Shown here: positions 53,525-63,998 of the stretch, piece by piece | Layout: each line of letters begins with the position of its first letter | Position numbering within the stretch: position 1 is the first letter of the stretch | Source: an uncultured Alphaproteobacteria bacterium | Lineage (GTDB): Bacteria > Pseudomonadota > Alphaproteobacteria > HIMB59 > GCA-002718135 | Assembly: GCA_902625365.1 (NCBI GenBank) | Contig: CACOAX010000003.1 | Span: 1-64,000 of the forward strand | Direction of reading: 5' to 3' | DNA: 64,000 nt | Program-made: the position numbers and the translations under genes | The notes under the pieces: generated by a model | Database searches by the model: none | What the model saw: the letters and a program-made list of their open reading frames with translations, nothing else | Told to the model about the DNA's origin: nothing

Positions 53525-54213
53525 TTAATTGGTCTATTATTTAATAAATATACAAGAGAGTAAATAATAATTGTTATTGAAATTAAAACTAACCCTAAAG
53601 CCATAGCGTATTCTAAGTTTCCCATTCTAGTTTCTAAAGATATAGCGGTGGTCATTACTCGTGTATAATGATCAATGTTTCCACCCACAATCATAACTGC
53701 GCCAACTTCTGAAATTGCTCTTCCAAAAGCAGATAATAATGTTGTTATTAATAAAAAATAACTATGATTAAATAAAAGTTTTACAGAACCCCAAAAAGGA
53801 ATATTCAATGATCTTATCTGGTCTTTAAATTCAAACCAATTTTTAGAAAATATCTCATGAGATAATGAGGCAATTATTGGAAAAATTATTATAGTTTGGG
53901 CAATAATCATCGCAGAAGGTGTGTATAGAAGCTGTAAGATACCTAAAGGTCCGCCGGATGCAAAAATAAAATAAACAATTAAACCAACTACAACTGGAGG
54001 AATTCCCATCAAAGAGTTTATGATTATTAAAATAATTTTTTTGAAATAAAAATTATAAATTGCAAAATAATACCCTACTATAAACCCAAATAATGATGCA
54101 ATAATTAGGGCAGTAAAACTTACAAATAAGGATAAAAGTATAATGTCCCATAGCTCATTATCTAGAGTAATAATTAATAGTATGGAATTTGTGAAAATTT
54201 CTAATATGTTCAT
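53521..54213 (-). CDS. ABC-type tungstate transporter permease (TupB-like)
   Basis: 230 aa polytopic; SLMGIPPVVVGLIVYFI, GRAISEVGAVMIVGGNIDHYTRVMTTAI. Confidence 0.85.
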   Translation of the reverse strand: MNILEIFTNSILLIITLDNELWDIILLSLFVSFTALIIASLFGFIVGYYFAIYNFYFKKIILIIINSLMGIPPVVVGLIVYFIFASGGPLGILQLLYTPSAMIIAQTIIIFPIIASLSHEIFSKNWFEFKDQIRSLNIPFWGSVKLLFNHSYFLLITTLLSAFGRAISEVGAVMIVGGNIDHYTRVMTTAISLETRMGNLEYAMALGLVLISITIIIYSLVYLLNNRPIK

Positions 54214-54239
54214 TTATATTATTAGTTTAATTACAACAT

Positions 54240-55058
54240 ATGGCAAAAAAAGAGAAATATTTAGTCTCACCTGATATTAATAATAAGTCGTTAATTACAA
54301 AACTAGATGGTTTTGATGAGAAAGGGAATAAAATAATTTCTAAAGTCATTAATGAAAAAGCTCTTACAATTTTTCTAAATAATCAAGAGATAGTAACGCT
54401 AATGTCTATTAGCGATCATCCAAAATATCTTGCAGTTGGGTATTTATTAAATCAAAATATGCTTAAGAAAAATGACATAATTTCAAAAGTTGAAATTGAT
54501 AAAGATTTAGGTGTGGTTGTTGTACGAACAAAACGTAAAACAAATTATGAAAATATATTAAGAAAAAAAATAACAACTAGTGGTTGTGCAATTGGTACGG
54601 TATTTGGAGATATCTATGAGGAAATAAAAAAATCAAAGTTAAAATCCAAAAAGAAAATCAAACATAAATGGATTTATGAAATTTCAAAAAAAATTACATT
54701 AACACCGAGCTTATATTTAGAAACAGGAGCAATACATGGTTGTGCCATCATTCATAATAATAAACCATTAATTTATATGGAAGATGTAGGCAGACATAAT
54801 GCTGTAGATAAAATTGCTGGTTTTATGTTTTTAAAAAAAATTAGCACTTCAAATAAAATTTTTTACACTACAGGAAGACTAACCAGTGAAATGGTTATTA
54901 AAACTATAAAAATGGGTATTCCAATATTAATTTCTCGATCAGGATTCACAGCATGGGGTGTAGAGTTGGCGAGAGGTTCGAATTTAACACTTATTGGACG
55001 AGCAAAAGGAAAAAAATATTTAGCACTTTCTGGAGAACAAAGAATTGACCATAAATAA
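54240..55058 (+). CDS. fdhD: Formate dehydrogenase accessory sulfurtransferase FdhD
   Basis: 272 aa; SGCAIGTV, ETGAIHGCAI, EDVGRHNAVDKIAG, TGRLTSEMVIK. Confidence 0.94.
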   Translation: MAKKEKYLVSPDINNKSLITKLDGFDEKGNKIISKVINEKALTIFLNNQEIVTLMSISDHPKYLAVGYLLNQNMLKKNDIISKVEIDKDLGVVVVRTKRKTNYENILRKKITTSGCAIGTVFGDIYEEIKKSKLKSKKKIKHKWIYEISKKITLTPSLYLETGAIHGCAIIHNNKPLIYMEDVGRHNAVDKIAGFMFLKKISTSNKIFYTTGRLTSEMVIKTIKMGIPILISRSGFTAWGVELARGSNLTLIGRAKGKKYLALSGEQRIDHK

Positions 55059-55647
55059 TAACAAAATTTTGTTTGCCATACTTGCTGGTGGTCAGTCGAA
55101 AAGATTTGGAGGTGGATTTAAAACTTTTGCTAAAATAAATGGAATTACAATCTTAGAAAAAATAATAAACAAGCTTTCAAAATATAATAATGAAATAATA
55201 ATAAATGCTAATGACTTAGAAAATTTCAAGAAAATTAATTACCCAATAATTGAAGATAGATTTAAAGGTTTTCTTGGACCTTTAGCAGGGATTCATACAT
55301 CTATGTTGTGGGCTAAAGAAAATTACAAAAACAAAGAATGGGTTTTTACCGTTCCAAGTGATACTCCATTTTTACCTGATAATCTCTTAGATAAATTTTT
55401 AGAAGCATATGATGAAAATATAAAAATATTGATTGCAAGATCAAATAGTAGACATCATCCTGTAATAGCAATGTGGCATATATCGTTGATAACTAGCTTA
55501 GAAAACGAGTTAAAATTAAAAAATAGTAAAATTATGTATTGGGTTAAAAAACACAAATATAAATTTGTTGAATTTGACAAAATCCAGGAAAAGAATTTTT
55601 TCAATATAAATACTAAAGAAGAATGGAATACTGCAAAAAATATCTAA
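55045..55647 (+). CDS. mobA: Molybdenum cofactor guanylyltransferase MobA
   Basis: LAGGQSKRFGGGFKTFAKINGITILEKI, FTVPSDTPFLP. Confidence 0.92.
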   Translation: MTINNNKILFAILAGGQSKRFGGGFKTFAKINGITILEKIINKLSKYNNEIIINANDLENFKKINYPIIEDRFKGFLGPLAGIHTSMLWAKENYKNKEWVFTVPSDTPFLPDNLLDKFLEAYDENIKILIARSNSRHHPVIAMWHISLITSLENELKLKNSKIMYWVKKHKYKFVEFDKIQEKNFFNINTKEEWNTAKNI

Positions 55648-55698
55648 GCTTAATATAAATATATAAAAAATATTTTTTTTGTATAAAGAATATTTTAA

Positions 55699-56793
55699 AT
55701 GATAAGCTCGATATATAAAAAATTTCCAGGAATTATCTTTTGTTTTGTAATTGCTTATTCAGGCATATACCTAAGTGATTTTATTGGAATAGAAATTTTA
55801 AATTTAAAAAAAAGTCCAATATCACCAATAATGCTATCAATTATATTTGGTCTTTTGATAGGAAATATATTTCATATTAATAATTTTTTATTACACGGAA
55901 TTAAGTTTTCTTTAAAATTTATTCTCAGATTAGGAATAATATGTCTTGGTATTAGACTAGGACTTTTAGATATTTTTAAAGTTGGAATAGTTGGAATACC
56001 TCTAATTGTTTCTTGTATTATTATATCAATCTTGGTTGTAAATTATTTATGCAAGTTATTAAATGTTTCTTCAAAAATGGGATCATTAATTGCAGTTGGA
56101 ACAAGTATTTGTGGAGCATCCGCAATTGTTGCAACTAGCCCTGCAATTAATGCTGATAAAGAGGAGGTTGCTTATGCCATAGCTAATATTACAATATTTG
56201 GAATAATTGCAATGTTCCTCTATCCATTTATCGCATATTATCTTTTTAGTGGAAATGAGTTAGCTTCAGGATTATTTCTCGGAACTTCAATACATGAAAC
56301 AGCTCAAGTTGCTGGTGCTGGATTGATATATGCTGAGCAATTCAATTCATCAAAAACTATGGATATAGCGACGATTACAAAATTAGTAAGAAATGTTAGT
56401 ATGATAATCGTCATTCCTGCAATAAGCTATATATATCTAAGAAATAACATTGGTGAAAAAAATAACAAACCATCAATAATATCTATGTTTCCAATTTTCA
56501 TAATTGGTTTTATTCTTATGGGTCTCATAAGATCAATTGGAGATTATGGAATTCAAAATAGTAACTTAGCTTTTGAAATATTAACTAATAATAACTGGCA
56601 ATTAATCATCAATATTATTAAATCTATCGCTGAGTATTCTCTAGCAATAGCAATGGCAGCTGTTGGCATAAGTACAAATTTAGTTTCTTTAAAAAGCTTA
56701 GGTATGAGACCATTTTATGTTGGTTTTTCTGCAGCTTGTTGTGTTGGAATTGTAAGTTATATCGGAATCATACTACTCAATAATTTTATATAA
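55699..56793 (+). CDS. YeiH/UPF0324 family putative sulfate exporter
   Basis: 364 aa polytopic; GTSICGASAIVATSPAI, GTSIHETAQVAGAG. Confidence 0.9.
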   Translation: MISSIYKKFPGIIFCFVIAYSGIYLSDFIGIEILNLKKSPISPIMLSIIFGLLIGNIFHINNFLLHGIKFSLKFILRLGIICLGIRLGLLDIFKVGIVGIPLIVSCIIISILVVNYLCKLLNVSSKMGSLIAVGTSICGASAIVATSPAINADKEEVAYAIANITIFGIIAMFLYPFIAYYLFSGNELASGLFLGTSIHETAQVAGAGLIYAEQFNSSKTMDIATITKLVRNVSMIIVIPAISYIYLRNNIGEKNNKPSIISMFPIFIIGFILMGLIRSIGDYGIQNSNLAFEILTNNNWQLIINIIKSIAEYSLAIAMAAVGISTNLVSLKSLGMRPFYVGFSAACCVGIVSYIGIILLNNFI

Positions 56794-56857
56794 TTTTTCT
56801 AAAATAAATTTAATTTGTGCTTATCAAGTAATAATTATATAAAATTTATAAAAAAAT

Positions 56858-57772
56858 ATGTCAATTTACCTTCCAATAGCTGAAATGAACGTAAATATTT
56901 TTCTCATTATCTTTATTGGTATGAGTATAGGAATTCTTTCAGGAATTTTTGGTGTTGGTGGTGGATTTTTAATGACACCATTATTAATTTTTTTAGGTAT
57001 CCCTCCAGTTGTAGCTGTTGGCTCTGAAGCCCCGCACGTTTTAGCAACTTCAGTATCAGGTTTTATTGCTCACTGGAGGAAAAGAAATGTTGATATAAAG
57101 ATGGGAATATTCCTGATAATAGGAGGTTTAATTGGCTCCACAGTTGGTGTAAATATTTTCAGTTATCTAAAAAACTTTGGACAAATAGATTTAGTTATTC
57201 AGTTATTATTTCTTTTCTTTTTAGGTTTTATTGGTTTTAGTATGGCATTTGAAAGTGCCAGAACAACAATAAAACAATATAGAGCAAGAAATACCAAAAG
57301 AACAAAACTGCATCAACATTCTTGGTTTCACGGACTTCCATTCAAAGTTCGCTTTCATAGATCAAAACTTTATATAAGTGCAATACCACCTGTACTGATA
57401 GGGTTCGCTGTTGGAGTAATGTCCGCAATGATGGGAGTTGGTGGAGGATTTATAATGATACCAGCAATGGTATACATACTTGGAATGCCGACAAGTATAG
57501 TAGTTGGAACATCATTATTTCAAATAATTTTTGTTACTGCTAATGCTACATTCTTTCAATCATACATTAATTATAATGTAGATATAGTGCTGTCTGCGCT
57601 AATGATATTTGGAGGAGTAATTGGAGCGCAAGTTGGTGTAATTTTTGGATCTAAATTAAGAGCTGAATATTTAAGAGGTATTTTAGCTATATTGGTACTT
57701 GGTGTCTGTGGTAAAATATTTACTGATCTTGTTCTAAGGCCAAATGATTTATTTTCATTGGTAATGATATGA
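56858..57772 (+). CDS. TauE/SafE family sulfite exporter-like permease
   Basis: 304 aa polytopic; repeated GIFGVGGGFLMTPLL / AMMGVGGGFIMIPAM. Confidence 0.92.
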   Translation: MSIYLPIAEMNVNIFLIIFIGMSIGILSGIFGVGGGFLMTPLLIFLGIPPVVAVGSEAPHVLATSVSGFIAHWRKRNVDIKMGIFLIIGGLIGSTVGVNIFSYLKNFGQIDLVIQLLFLFFLGFIGFSMAFESARTTIKQYRARNTKRTKLHQHSWFHGLPFKVRFHRSKLYISAIPPVLIGFAVGVMSAMMGVGGGFIMIPAMVYILGMPTSIVVGTSLFQIIFVTANATFFQSYINYNVDIVLSALMIFGGVIGAQVGVIFGSKLRAEYLRGILAILVLGVCGKIFTDLVLRPNDLFSLVMI

Positions 57773-58176
57773 TATCAATATTTAATTTTTCAATTAATTT
57801 ATTGATCGTAGTTTGTCTCTTCATATATTTTATTTTTACAACTATTGAATTTAATCTAAAGTACATTGAATATTTTTTAATTCTATTAATTGTTATAAAT
57901 TCATTTAACAAAATATATATATGGTCAAATTTCAGAGTATTTATTAAAAAAGATCTTAATAAAATATTTAAAGACATATTATTTAATGATTCATTTATAA
58001 AACTAAGTATTATTATTTTATCTACTATAATTCCAATTTATATGCTTATGCAAAAAGATATATTAGTGGTTGATATATTGATTGAGAAAGCATCTTTTTT
58101 ATTAGTATCTTTTTTTGCACTAATTGGATTTTATTTAGAATTTTATATTTTAGAAGTGACAAAAATAGATGATTAA
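57769..58176 (+). CDS. Orphan hypothetical multi-pass membrane protein
   Basis: 135 aa with ~4 hydrophobic segments; ATGA overlap with the TauE-like gene and 8-bp overlap with the next gene support translation. Confidence 0.7.
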   Translation: MISIFNFSINLLIVVCLFIYFIFTTIEFNLKYIEYFLILLIVINSFNKIYIWSNFRVFIKKDLNKIFKDILFNDSFIKLSIIILSTIIPIYMLMQKDILVVDILIEKASFLLVSFFALIGFYLEFYILEVTKIDD

Positions 58177-58933
58177 AAATTTTTTTATAAAGTTTGCTTT
58201 TAATATAACAATTTTATTGACTATAATTTTTTTTTATAACTTTCTTCATGCTGAAGAAATTTACTTTGACTTATCTGAGGATAGTATTGAATTAAAAACA
58301 GATTTTAATGGAAAAGAAATTATTATTTTTGGATTACTAAAAAATGATCATGAGACACTTTTGACAATAAAAGGTCCACCGTCAAAAATGAGAATACAAA
58401 AAAAAGAGAGGTATTTTGGAATATGGATAAATAATCAATACGTTACCTATAGTAACATTCCATCTTTATTCTTTTTATCCTCATCAAAAGAAATTAACGA
58501 AATCTTGCCTGAATCGATATTAATTAATGAGGATCTAAGTTTTGAAAAAATTTTAAATAATAAGACTTTTAATCAAAATTTTATTTTCAAGAATGACCAA
58601 AAAAATTGGAATGAAAATTTTGTTAGAATAAAAAAAGAGCAATCATTTTATAAAAGTTTTGAAATGAAAAAGGTCAAAGATAAATTATTTCAAACTAGTG
58701 TTTTTTTTCCAACAAATACAATACCAGGGATTTATATTGTTGATATTTACTATATAAGAAATAATACTATTATGAGTTCTGATCAAAAAAATATAGTTAT
58801 AAAAAAAACTGGCATAGGAAGTCAAATATTTGACTTTGCCAATGAGAATGCAGCTACATACGGAGTTTTTGTAATTATCTTCTCAATATTTTCAGGTTTT
58901 ATTGCTGCTGCTTTATTTAGGAGAAGTAAATGA
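58169..58933 (+). CDS. TIGR02186-like conserved alphaproteobacterial membrane-anchored periplasmic protein
   Basis: 254 aa; N-terminal signal region, beta-rich periplasmic part, C-terminal TM; position beside a TauE-like exporter. Confidence 0.7.
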   Translation: MIKNFFIKFAFNITILLTIIFFYNFLHAEEIYFDLSEDSIELKTDFNGKEIIIFGLLKNDHETLLTIKGPPSKMRIQKKERYFGIWINNQYVTYSNIPSLFFLSSSKEINEILPESILINEDLSFEKILNNKTFNQNFIFKNDQKNWNENFVRIKKEQSFYKSFEMKKVKDKLFQTSVFFPTNTIPGIYIVDIYYIRNNTIMSSDQKNIVIKKTGIGSQIFDFANENAATYGVFVIIFSIFSGFIAAALFRRSK

Positions 58934-59403
58934 GTGATGATAGATATATTCTAGTTGTTGCAGATAATTCAGAAGAAATGAATACAGCACTTGAGTATGC
59001 TTGTGCAAGATCAAAAAAAACGGGAAGAAAAATTATAATTGCAACATTCATAGAGCCTTTAGATGTTCTAACAACAAAAGGTGTTACAGACATTATGAAA
59101 GAGGAAGCTAGAGAAGAAGCAGAAACAGTTCTTAAAAAGGCTGCCTCATTTGTCCAAGAAAGAATTGGTGACTATCCTGCTCTCTCTTTAAGAGAGGGGG
59201 ATACTATAGCTGAATTAAAACAATTATTAGATGAGGAAAAAAATATTAATGTTCTTGTTTTAGCTGCCAATACTGATCCAAATAGTAAAAATCCTGGTCC
59301 AATAATAACTTCTTTGGTGAGTAATGAAATAACAAACCTAAGAATACCAATAATGATTGTGCCTGGAAATTTATCATATGAACATATTGCACAAATAACT
59401 TGA
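58930..59403 (+). CDS. UspA-domain universal stress protein
   Basis: 157 aa; RYILVVADNSEEMNTALEYACARSKKTGRKIIIA...RIPIMIVPGNL; 4-bp overlap with upstream gene. Confidence 0.82.
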   Translation: MSDDRYILVVADNSEEMNTALEYACARSKKTGRKIIIATFIEPLDVLTTKGVTDIMKEEAREEAETVLKKAASFVQERIGDYPALSLREGDTIAELKQLLDEEKNINVLVLAANTDPNSKNPGPIITSLVSNEITNLRIPIMIVPGNLSYEHIAQIT

Positions 59404-59407
59404 AAAA

Positions 59408-60043
59408 ATGTCAAAAGAGATAGCTAAAATATTAGTAGATATAAAGTCTGTTAATTTTTCATTTGATAATTATTTTACTCTAACATCGGGTTTAGCTAGC
59501 CCTGTTTATGTTGATTGTAGAAAAATTATTTCTTTTACAAAAGAAAGAAATTTTATAATTGATAAAGCCGTAGATTATTTATCTAAAAATAATATTGAAG
59601 CCGAAATTATTGCTGGTGGAGAAACTGCCGGAATTCCCTATGCTGCTTTTATTTCTCAAAAATTAGATAAACAAATGATTTACATCAGAAAAAAAACAAA
59701 AGGTTTTGGAAAAAACAAACAAATTGAAGGTGAATTTGAAAATAATCAAAAAGCTCTTTTAGTTGAAGATCTAGCTACTGATGGAGGTAGTAAAATAATT
59801 TTTGTTAACGCAATGCGTGAAGCTGGATTAAAAGTTAAAGATATATTTGTAATATTTTATTATGATATTTTTAATTTCAAAGAATCAGAATTATTTAAAT
59901 TAAATGTAAATATTCACTCACTGTGTACTTGGAAAGATATAATAAATTATATTGAAAGTGAAAAAATATATTCTGAAGATAAGGTTTCAAACTTAAAAGA
60001 ATTTTTAGAAGATCCAGAAAAATGGAGAAGCAAGTATGCATGA
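59408..60043 (+). CDS. pyrE: Orotate phosphoribosyltransferase
   Basis: FTLTSGLASPVYVDCRKI, IAGGETAGIPYAAFIS, ALLVEDLATDGGSKI. Confidence 0.92.
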   Translation: MSKEIAKILVDIKSVNFSFDNYFTLTSGLASPVYVDCRKIISFTKERNFIIDKAVDYLSKNNIEAEIIAGGETAGIPYAAFISQKLDKQMIYIRKKTKGFGKNKQIEGEFENNQKALLVEDLATDGGSKIIFVNAMREAGLKVKDIFVIFYYDIFNFKESELFKLNVNIHSLCTWKDIINYIESEKIYSEDKVSNLKEFLEDPEKWRSKYA

Positions 60044-60470
60044 AATAGTTGTTGTTAGTGGAGGTTTTGACCCAATTCACAGTGGTCATATAAAATTAAT
60101 TAAAGAAGCTGCTAAACATGGTGAAGTTGTAGTTTTGCTAAATTCTGATTTATGGCTTCAAAAAAAGAAGGGTAAGGAATTTCTTCCTTTTATTGAAAGA
60201 ACTATAATTATGAATGAGTTAAAAAATGTTATTGATGTTATAGAATTTGATGATGAAGATAAGACGTGCATCGATGGTCTTAAAAAAGTAAAAAATAAAT
60301 ATCCAAAATCAATTATTAAATTTGCAAATGGAGGTGATAGAAATAGTAGTACAACACCAGAATCAATATTTTGTGAAAAAAATAATATACAGTTACTTTG
60401 GGGTATAGGTGGTGACAATAAATCAAATTCTAGTTCATGGATTTTACAAAAATGGAAAGAAGATAATTAA
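60036..60470 (+). CDS. Cytidylyltransferase-like (nucleotidyltransferase) protein
   Basis: 144 aa; VVVSGGFDPIHSGHIKLIKEAAKHG (HxGH-like), IERTIIMNEL. Confidence 0.85.
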   Translation: MHEIVVVSGGFDPIHSGHIKLIKEAAKHGEVVVLLNSDLWLQKKKGKEFLPFIERTIIMNELKNVIDVIEFDDEDKTCIDGLKKVKNKYPKSIIKFANGGDRNSSTTPESIFCEKNNIQLLWGIGGDNKSNSSSWILQKWKEDN

Positions 60471-61072
60471 GGATATAATTTTCTTGTAACCCAACCATCA
60501 TTTTCCATACGGAATTCAAGTCTGTCATGCAATCTGAAGGGCATATCTTGCCAAAATTCAATTAATACAGGCGCTACTAAGTAACCATTCCAATGTGAAG
60601 GTCTTGGTACATCATTATCTGAAAATTTTTTTTCAAACTCATCTACTCTTTTAGTTAATGTCGATCTATCATCTAGTTCTTCTGACTGTAATGAAGCCCA
60701 AGCTCCTATTCTACTTCCAAGTGGCCTTGAATTATAATATTCATCAGCTTCAGCATTTGAAATTTGTGAAACATTACCTTCTATTCTTATTTGTCTTTGA
60801 AGTGTTTTCCAATGAAAATTTAAAGCTACACTAGCATTGTTTTTAATTGCTCTACCCTTTTTACTATTTGAATTTGTGTAAAAAACAAACCCTTTATCAT
60901 CATATGATTTAAGTAAAACAATTCGCGAGCTTGGTTTGCCATCAGAAGATATAGTAGCAAGGTTCATAGCATTTGGATCATTGATTTCACTTTTCTTTGC
61001 CTCTTCAAACCATTCTTGAAAAAGTTCAATTGGTTTTTTATCAGAATTTATTAATTTTTGATTTGATTGCAT
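60467..61072 (-). CDS. pdxH: Pyridoxine/pyridoxamine 5'-phosphate oxidase
   Basis: NAMNLATISSDGKPSSRIVLLKSYDDKGFVFYTNSNSKKG, WGYL-like VLIEFWQ, RLHDRLEF. Confidence 0.94.
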   Translation of the reverse strand: MQSNQKLINSDKKPIELFQEWFEEAKKSEINDPNAMNLATISSDGKPSSRIVLLKSYDDKGFVFYTNSNSKKGRAIKNNASVALNFHWKTLQRQIRIEGNVSQISNAEADEYYNSRPLGSRIGAWASLQSEELDDRSTLTKRVDEFEKKFSDNDVPRPSHWNGYLVAPVLIEFWQDMPFRLHDRLEFRMENDGWVTRKLYP

Positions 61073-61140
61073 ATTATAGATATGAATATTATTTTATAAG
61101 TATATATATCTATATTTATAAAAAAACACTGATTTACAAT

Positions 61141-61968
61141 ATGTTGATGCAAAATAAAAAAGGTCTGATTATGGGAGTGGCAAATGACAGATCTATTGCT
61201 TGGGGTATTGCGAAAAAATTAGCAGAACAGGGAGCAGAAATTGCGCTTACTTATCAAGGAGAAGCTCTTAAAAAAAGAGTTCAGCCACTTGCGGAAGAAA
61301 TAGGGTCCAACACTATTATTCCTTGTGATGTTTCAGACTCACAAAGTATGAATAATGTTTTTGAAACACTTAAAAATAAATGGGGTGAATTAGATTTTCT
61401 TGTTCATGGAATTGGTTTTTCCAACAAAGATGAATTAAGAGGTAAATATTACAATACATCTTCTGATAATTTTAAACAAACTATGCATATATCATGTTAT
61501 TCTTTTACAGAGGCTTGTAGGCTAGCAGAACCTTTAATGAATAATGGTGGATCAGTTTTAACTTTAACATATTATGGATCAGAACAAGTTATGCCTCATT
61601 ATAATGTTATGGGAGTTGCAAAAGCAGCTTTAGAGGCAAGCGTTAGATATTTAGCAGTTGATTTAGGAGAAAAAAATATAAGAGTTAATGCCATTAGTGC
61701 AGGGCCAATTAAAACTTTGGCAGCATCAGGAATAGGTGATTTTAGATTTATTTTAAAATGGAACGAGCTTAATGCTCCGCTTAAAAGAAATGTAAATCAG
61801 CAAGATGTTGGAAATTCTGCTTTGTATCTCTTAAGCGATCTTGGGAGTGCCGTTACTGGTGAGATACAACATGTCGATTGTGGCTATCATACTGTAGGAA
61901 TGGTTGCAGTTGATGAGAGTGAAAGTGTTTCAGAATTATTAGGTGAATTTACAAATTCTAAAAAATGA
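61141..61968 (+). CDS. fabI: Enoyl-[acyl-carrier-protein] reductase (NADH)
   Basis: [34 protein letters not shown]; start set at MLMQNKKG since 60997 ORF start lies in pdxH. Confidence 0.94.
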   Translation: MLMQNKKGLIMGVANDRSIAWGIAKKLAEQGAEIALTYQGEALKKRVQPLAEEIGSNTIIPCDVSDSQSMNNVFETLKNKWGELDFLVHGIGFSNKDELRGKYYNTSSDNFKQTMHISCYSFTEACRLAEPLMNNGGSVLTLTYYGSEQVMPHYNVMGVAKAALEASVRYLAVDLGEKNIRVNAISAGPIKTLAASGIGDFRFILKWNELNAPLKRNVNQQDVGNSALYLLSDLGSAVTGEIQHVDCGYHTVGMVAVDESESVSELLGEFTNSKK

Positions 61969-63035
61969 CTTCTAATTCAATAGGAAAAATCTTTAACTTT
62001 ACCACATGGGGAGAAAGCCATGGCAAAGCTATTGGTTGTGTTGTCGATGGAGTTCCATCAAACATAAATTTAACTGAAAAAGATATTCAACCCTATTTAG
62101 ATAAAAGAAAACCTGGTCAGTCGAAATTCACAACTCAAAGAAAAGAAGGGGATAAAGTTGAAATACTATCTGGAACTTTTGAAGGAAAAACAACAGGTCA
62201 TCCTATTTCTCTAATTATTTACAATCAAGATCAAAGATCTAAAGATTATGGTGATATCAAAAGCAAATTTAGACCAGGTCATGCGGATTACACATATTGG
62301 AAAAAATATGGCATAAGAGATTATAGGGGTGGTGGTAGATCTAGTGCTAGAGAAACTGCAATGAGAGTGGCAGCAGGCGCAATAGCAAGAAAAATTATAA
62401 AAAATAAAATAAAAAATAAAGTTATAATAACAGGTGCATTAATTCAAATAGGTAATCATAAAATTAATTATGATAATTGGAATAATAATTTTATTCCAAA
62501 AAATAATTTTTGGAGTCCTGATAAAGAAATTATTAAAAAATGGGAAAACGAAATACAAATTGCAAGAAAAAATGGTTCCTCTTTAGGTGCTATAATTGAA
62601 ATTAGAGTAAAAGGTTTGCCCGCTGGATTAGGAGAGCCTATTTATGAAAAAATAGATTCCGATATAGCTAAGGCATTGATGTCTATTAATGCCGTTAAGG
62701 GTGTAGAAATGGGAAATGGGTTTAGCAGTGTTTATGAGACTGGAATTTCTAATGTTGATGAAATGAGAATTAAAAATAAAAAACCTTTATTTCTTTCAAA
62801 TAATAATGGTGGTGTTCTTGGAGGAATTACAACTGGCCAAGAATTAATTACTAGATTTGTAGTAAAACCGACAAGTTCAATTTTATCGACAAAAAAAACA
62901 ATTAATACAAAATTAAAAGAAACAACAATATCTACTAAAGGTCGTCATGATCCATGTGTTGGTATAAGAGCTGTTCCTGTTGGTGAAGCAATGATTGCCA
63001 CAACTATAGCTGATCATTGTTTAAGATTTCTTTAA
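61965..63035 (+). CDS. aroC: Chorismate synthase
   Basis: [58 protein letters not shown]. Confidence 0.97.
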   Translation: MTSNSIGKIFNFTTWGESHGKAIGCVVDGVPSNINLTEKDIQPYLDKRKPGQSKFTTQRKEGDKVEILSGTFEGKTTGHPISLIIYNQDQRSKDYGDIKSKFRPGHADYTYWKKYGIRDYRGGGRSSARETAMRVAAGAIARKIIKNKIKNKVIITGALIQIGNHKINYDNWNNNFIPKNNFWSPDKEIIKKWENEIQIARKNGSSLGAIIEIRVKGLPAGLGEPIYEKIDSDIAKALMSINAVKGVEMGNGFSSVYETGISNVDEMRIKNKKPLFLSNNNGGVLGGITTGQELITRFVVKPTSSILSTKKTINTKLKETTISTKGRHDPCVGIRAVPVGEAMIATTIADHCLRFL

Positions 63036-63770
63036 AACACTATAAATCAAAAATTCTTTATTCCCTTTTGGTCCAGTTATTGGACTCTCAACTAAACCTA
63101 CAACTTCAGCCTTAATTATTTTTTTAAACCAATTCGATATATCATTACATACTTGTTCATGAATCAATGGATCTTTCACAATACCTTTTTTCAAATTTAT
63201 TTTATTTGTTTCAAATTGTGGCTTAATTAGTGAAATAATCTCAGCTTTACTTGATAAAAGCTTCAAGTTAGGTTCTATAACCTTTGTTAGGCTTATGAAA
63301 CTAACATCACAGACTACCAAATTAATTTTTTCATGAATTATTGAGTTATCTAAATATTTAGCATTAAAATTTTCTACACTGATAATTTTTTTTTCTTTTT
63401 TTAATTTTTCATGAAGTTGATTTGTGCCAACATCAATAGAATATATTTTTTTAGCATTTTTTTTTAAAAGAACTTCTGTGAAGCCACCGGTTGATGAACC
63501 AATATCTAGACAAATTTTATTTTCAATATCAATCTTAAAATGATCAATCGCTTTCAATAATTTGAATGCACCTCTTGATACCCATGGAGGATGAAGTTGT
63601 TTAATTTTTATTTTTGAGTTTTCATTAAAACTGTTACCACTTTTGGTAATAATTTTATCATTAACATAAACTTGGCCAGCCATAATCATAGATTGGGCTT
63701 TTGATTTAGTTTCAGCTAAGTTTCTATCAATTAAAAGCTGATCAAGTCTTATTTTTAGATTTTTACTCAA
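63021..63770 (-). CDS. tlyA: TlyA-family rRNA methyltransferase/hemolysin-like protein
   Basis: N-terminal S4 domain ([30 protein letters not shown]), [28 protein letters not shown]. Confidence 0.93.
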   Translation of the reverse strand: MSKNLKIRLDQLLIDRNLAETKSKAQSMIMAGQVYVNDKIITKSGNSFNENSKIKIKQLHPPWVSRGAFKLLKAIDHFKIDIENKICLDIGSSTGGFTEVLLKKNAKKIYSIDVGTNQLHEKLKKEKKIISVENFNAKYLDNSIIHEKINLVVCDVSFISLTKVIEPNLKLLSSKAEIISLIKPQFETNKINLKKGIVKDPLIHEQVCNDISNWFKKIIKAEVVGLVESPITGPKGNKEFLIYSVLKKS

Positions 63771-63779
63771 ATTTGAAAA

Positions 63780-63998
63780 TTACTTAAAATCTTCTTTTGT
63801 GACTTTATTGTTTTCTTGCTTAATTTTTTTAATTTGACTTTCTATACTTTTTAACTTTTCCTCACATGCTTTTTTTAAATTCATTCCCTCTTCGTAAAGT
63901 TTTACAGATTCTTCTAAATCAACTTCACCATTTTCTAATTTCTCAACAATAGACTCAAGTTTTTTTAAATTATTTTCAAAATTATTATCTTTATTCAT
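63780..63998 (-). CDS. xseB: Exodeoxyribonuclease VII small subunit
   Basis: 72 aa; FENNLKKLESIVEKLENGEVDLEESVKLYEEGMNLKKACEEKL. Confidence 0.92.
   Translation of the reverse strand: MNKDNNFENNLKKLESIVEKLENGEVDLEESVKLYEEGMNLKKACEEKLKSIESQIKKIKQENNKVTKEDFK

Noticed and set aside
55648-55698. aaaaaatatttttttt near mobA end as an intrinsic terminator
   Set aside because: Only an A/T-run palindrome with no GC in the stem; not distinguishable from background in such AT-rich DNA.
60997-61140. 48-residue N-terminal extension of the fabI ORF
   Set aside because: Lies over the pdxH start and an AT-rich intergenic region; FabI homology begins at [12 protein letters not shown].
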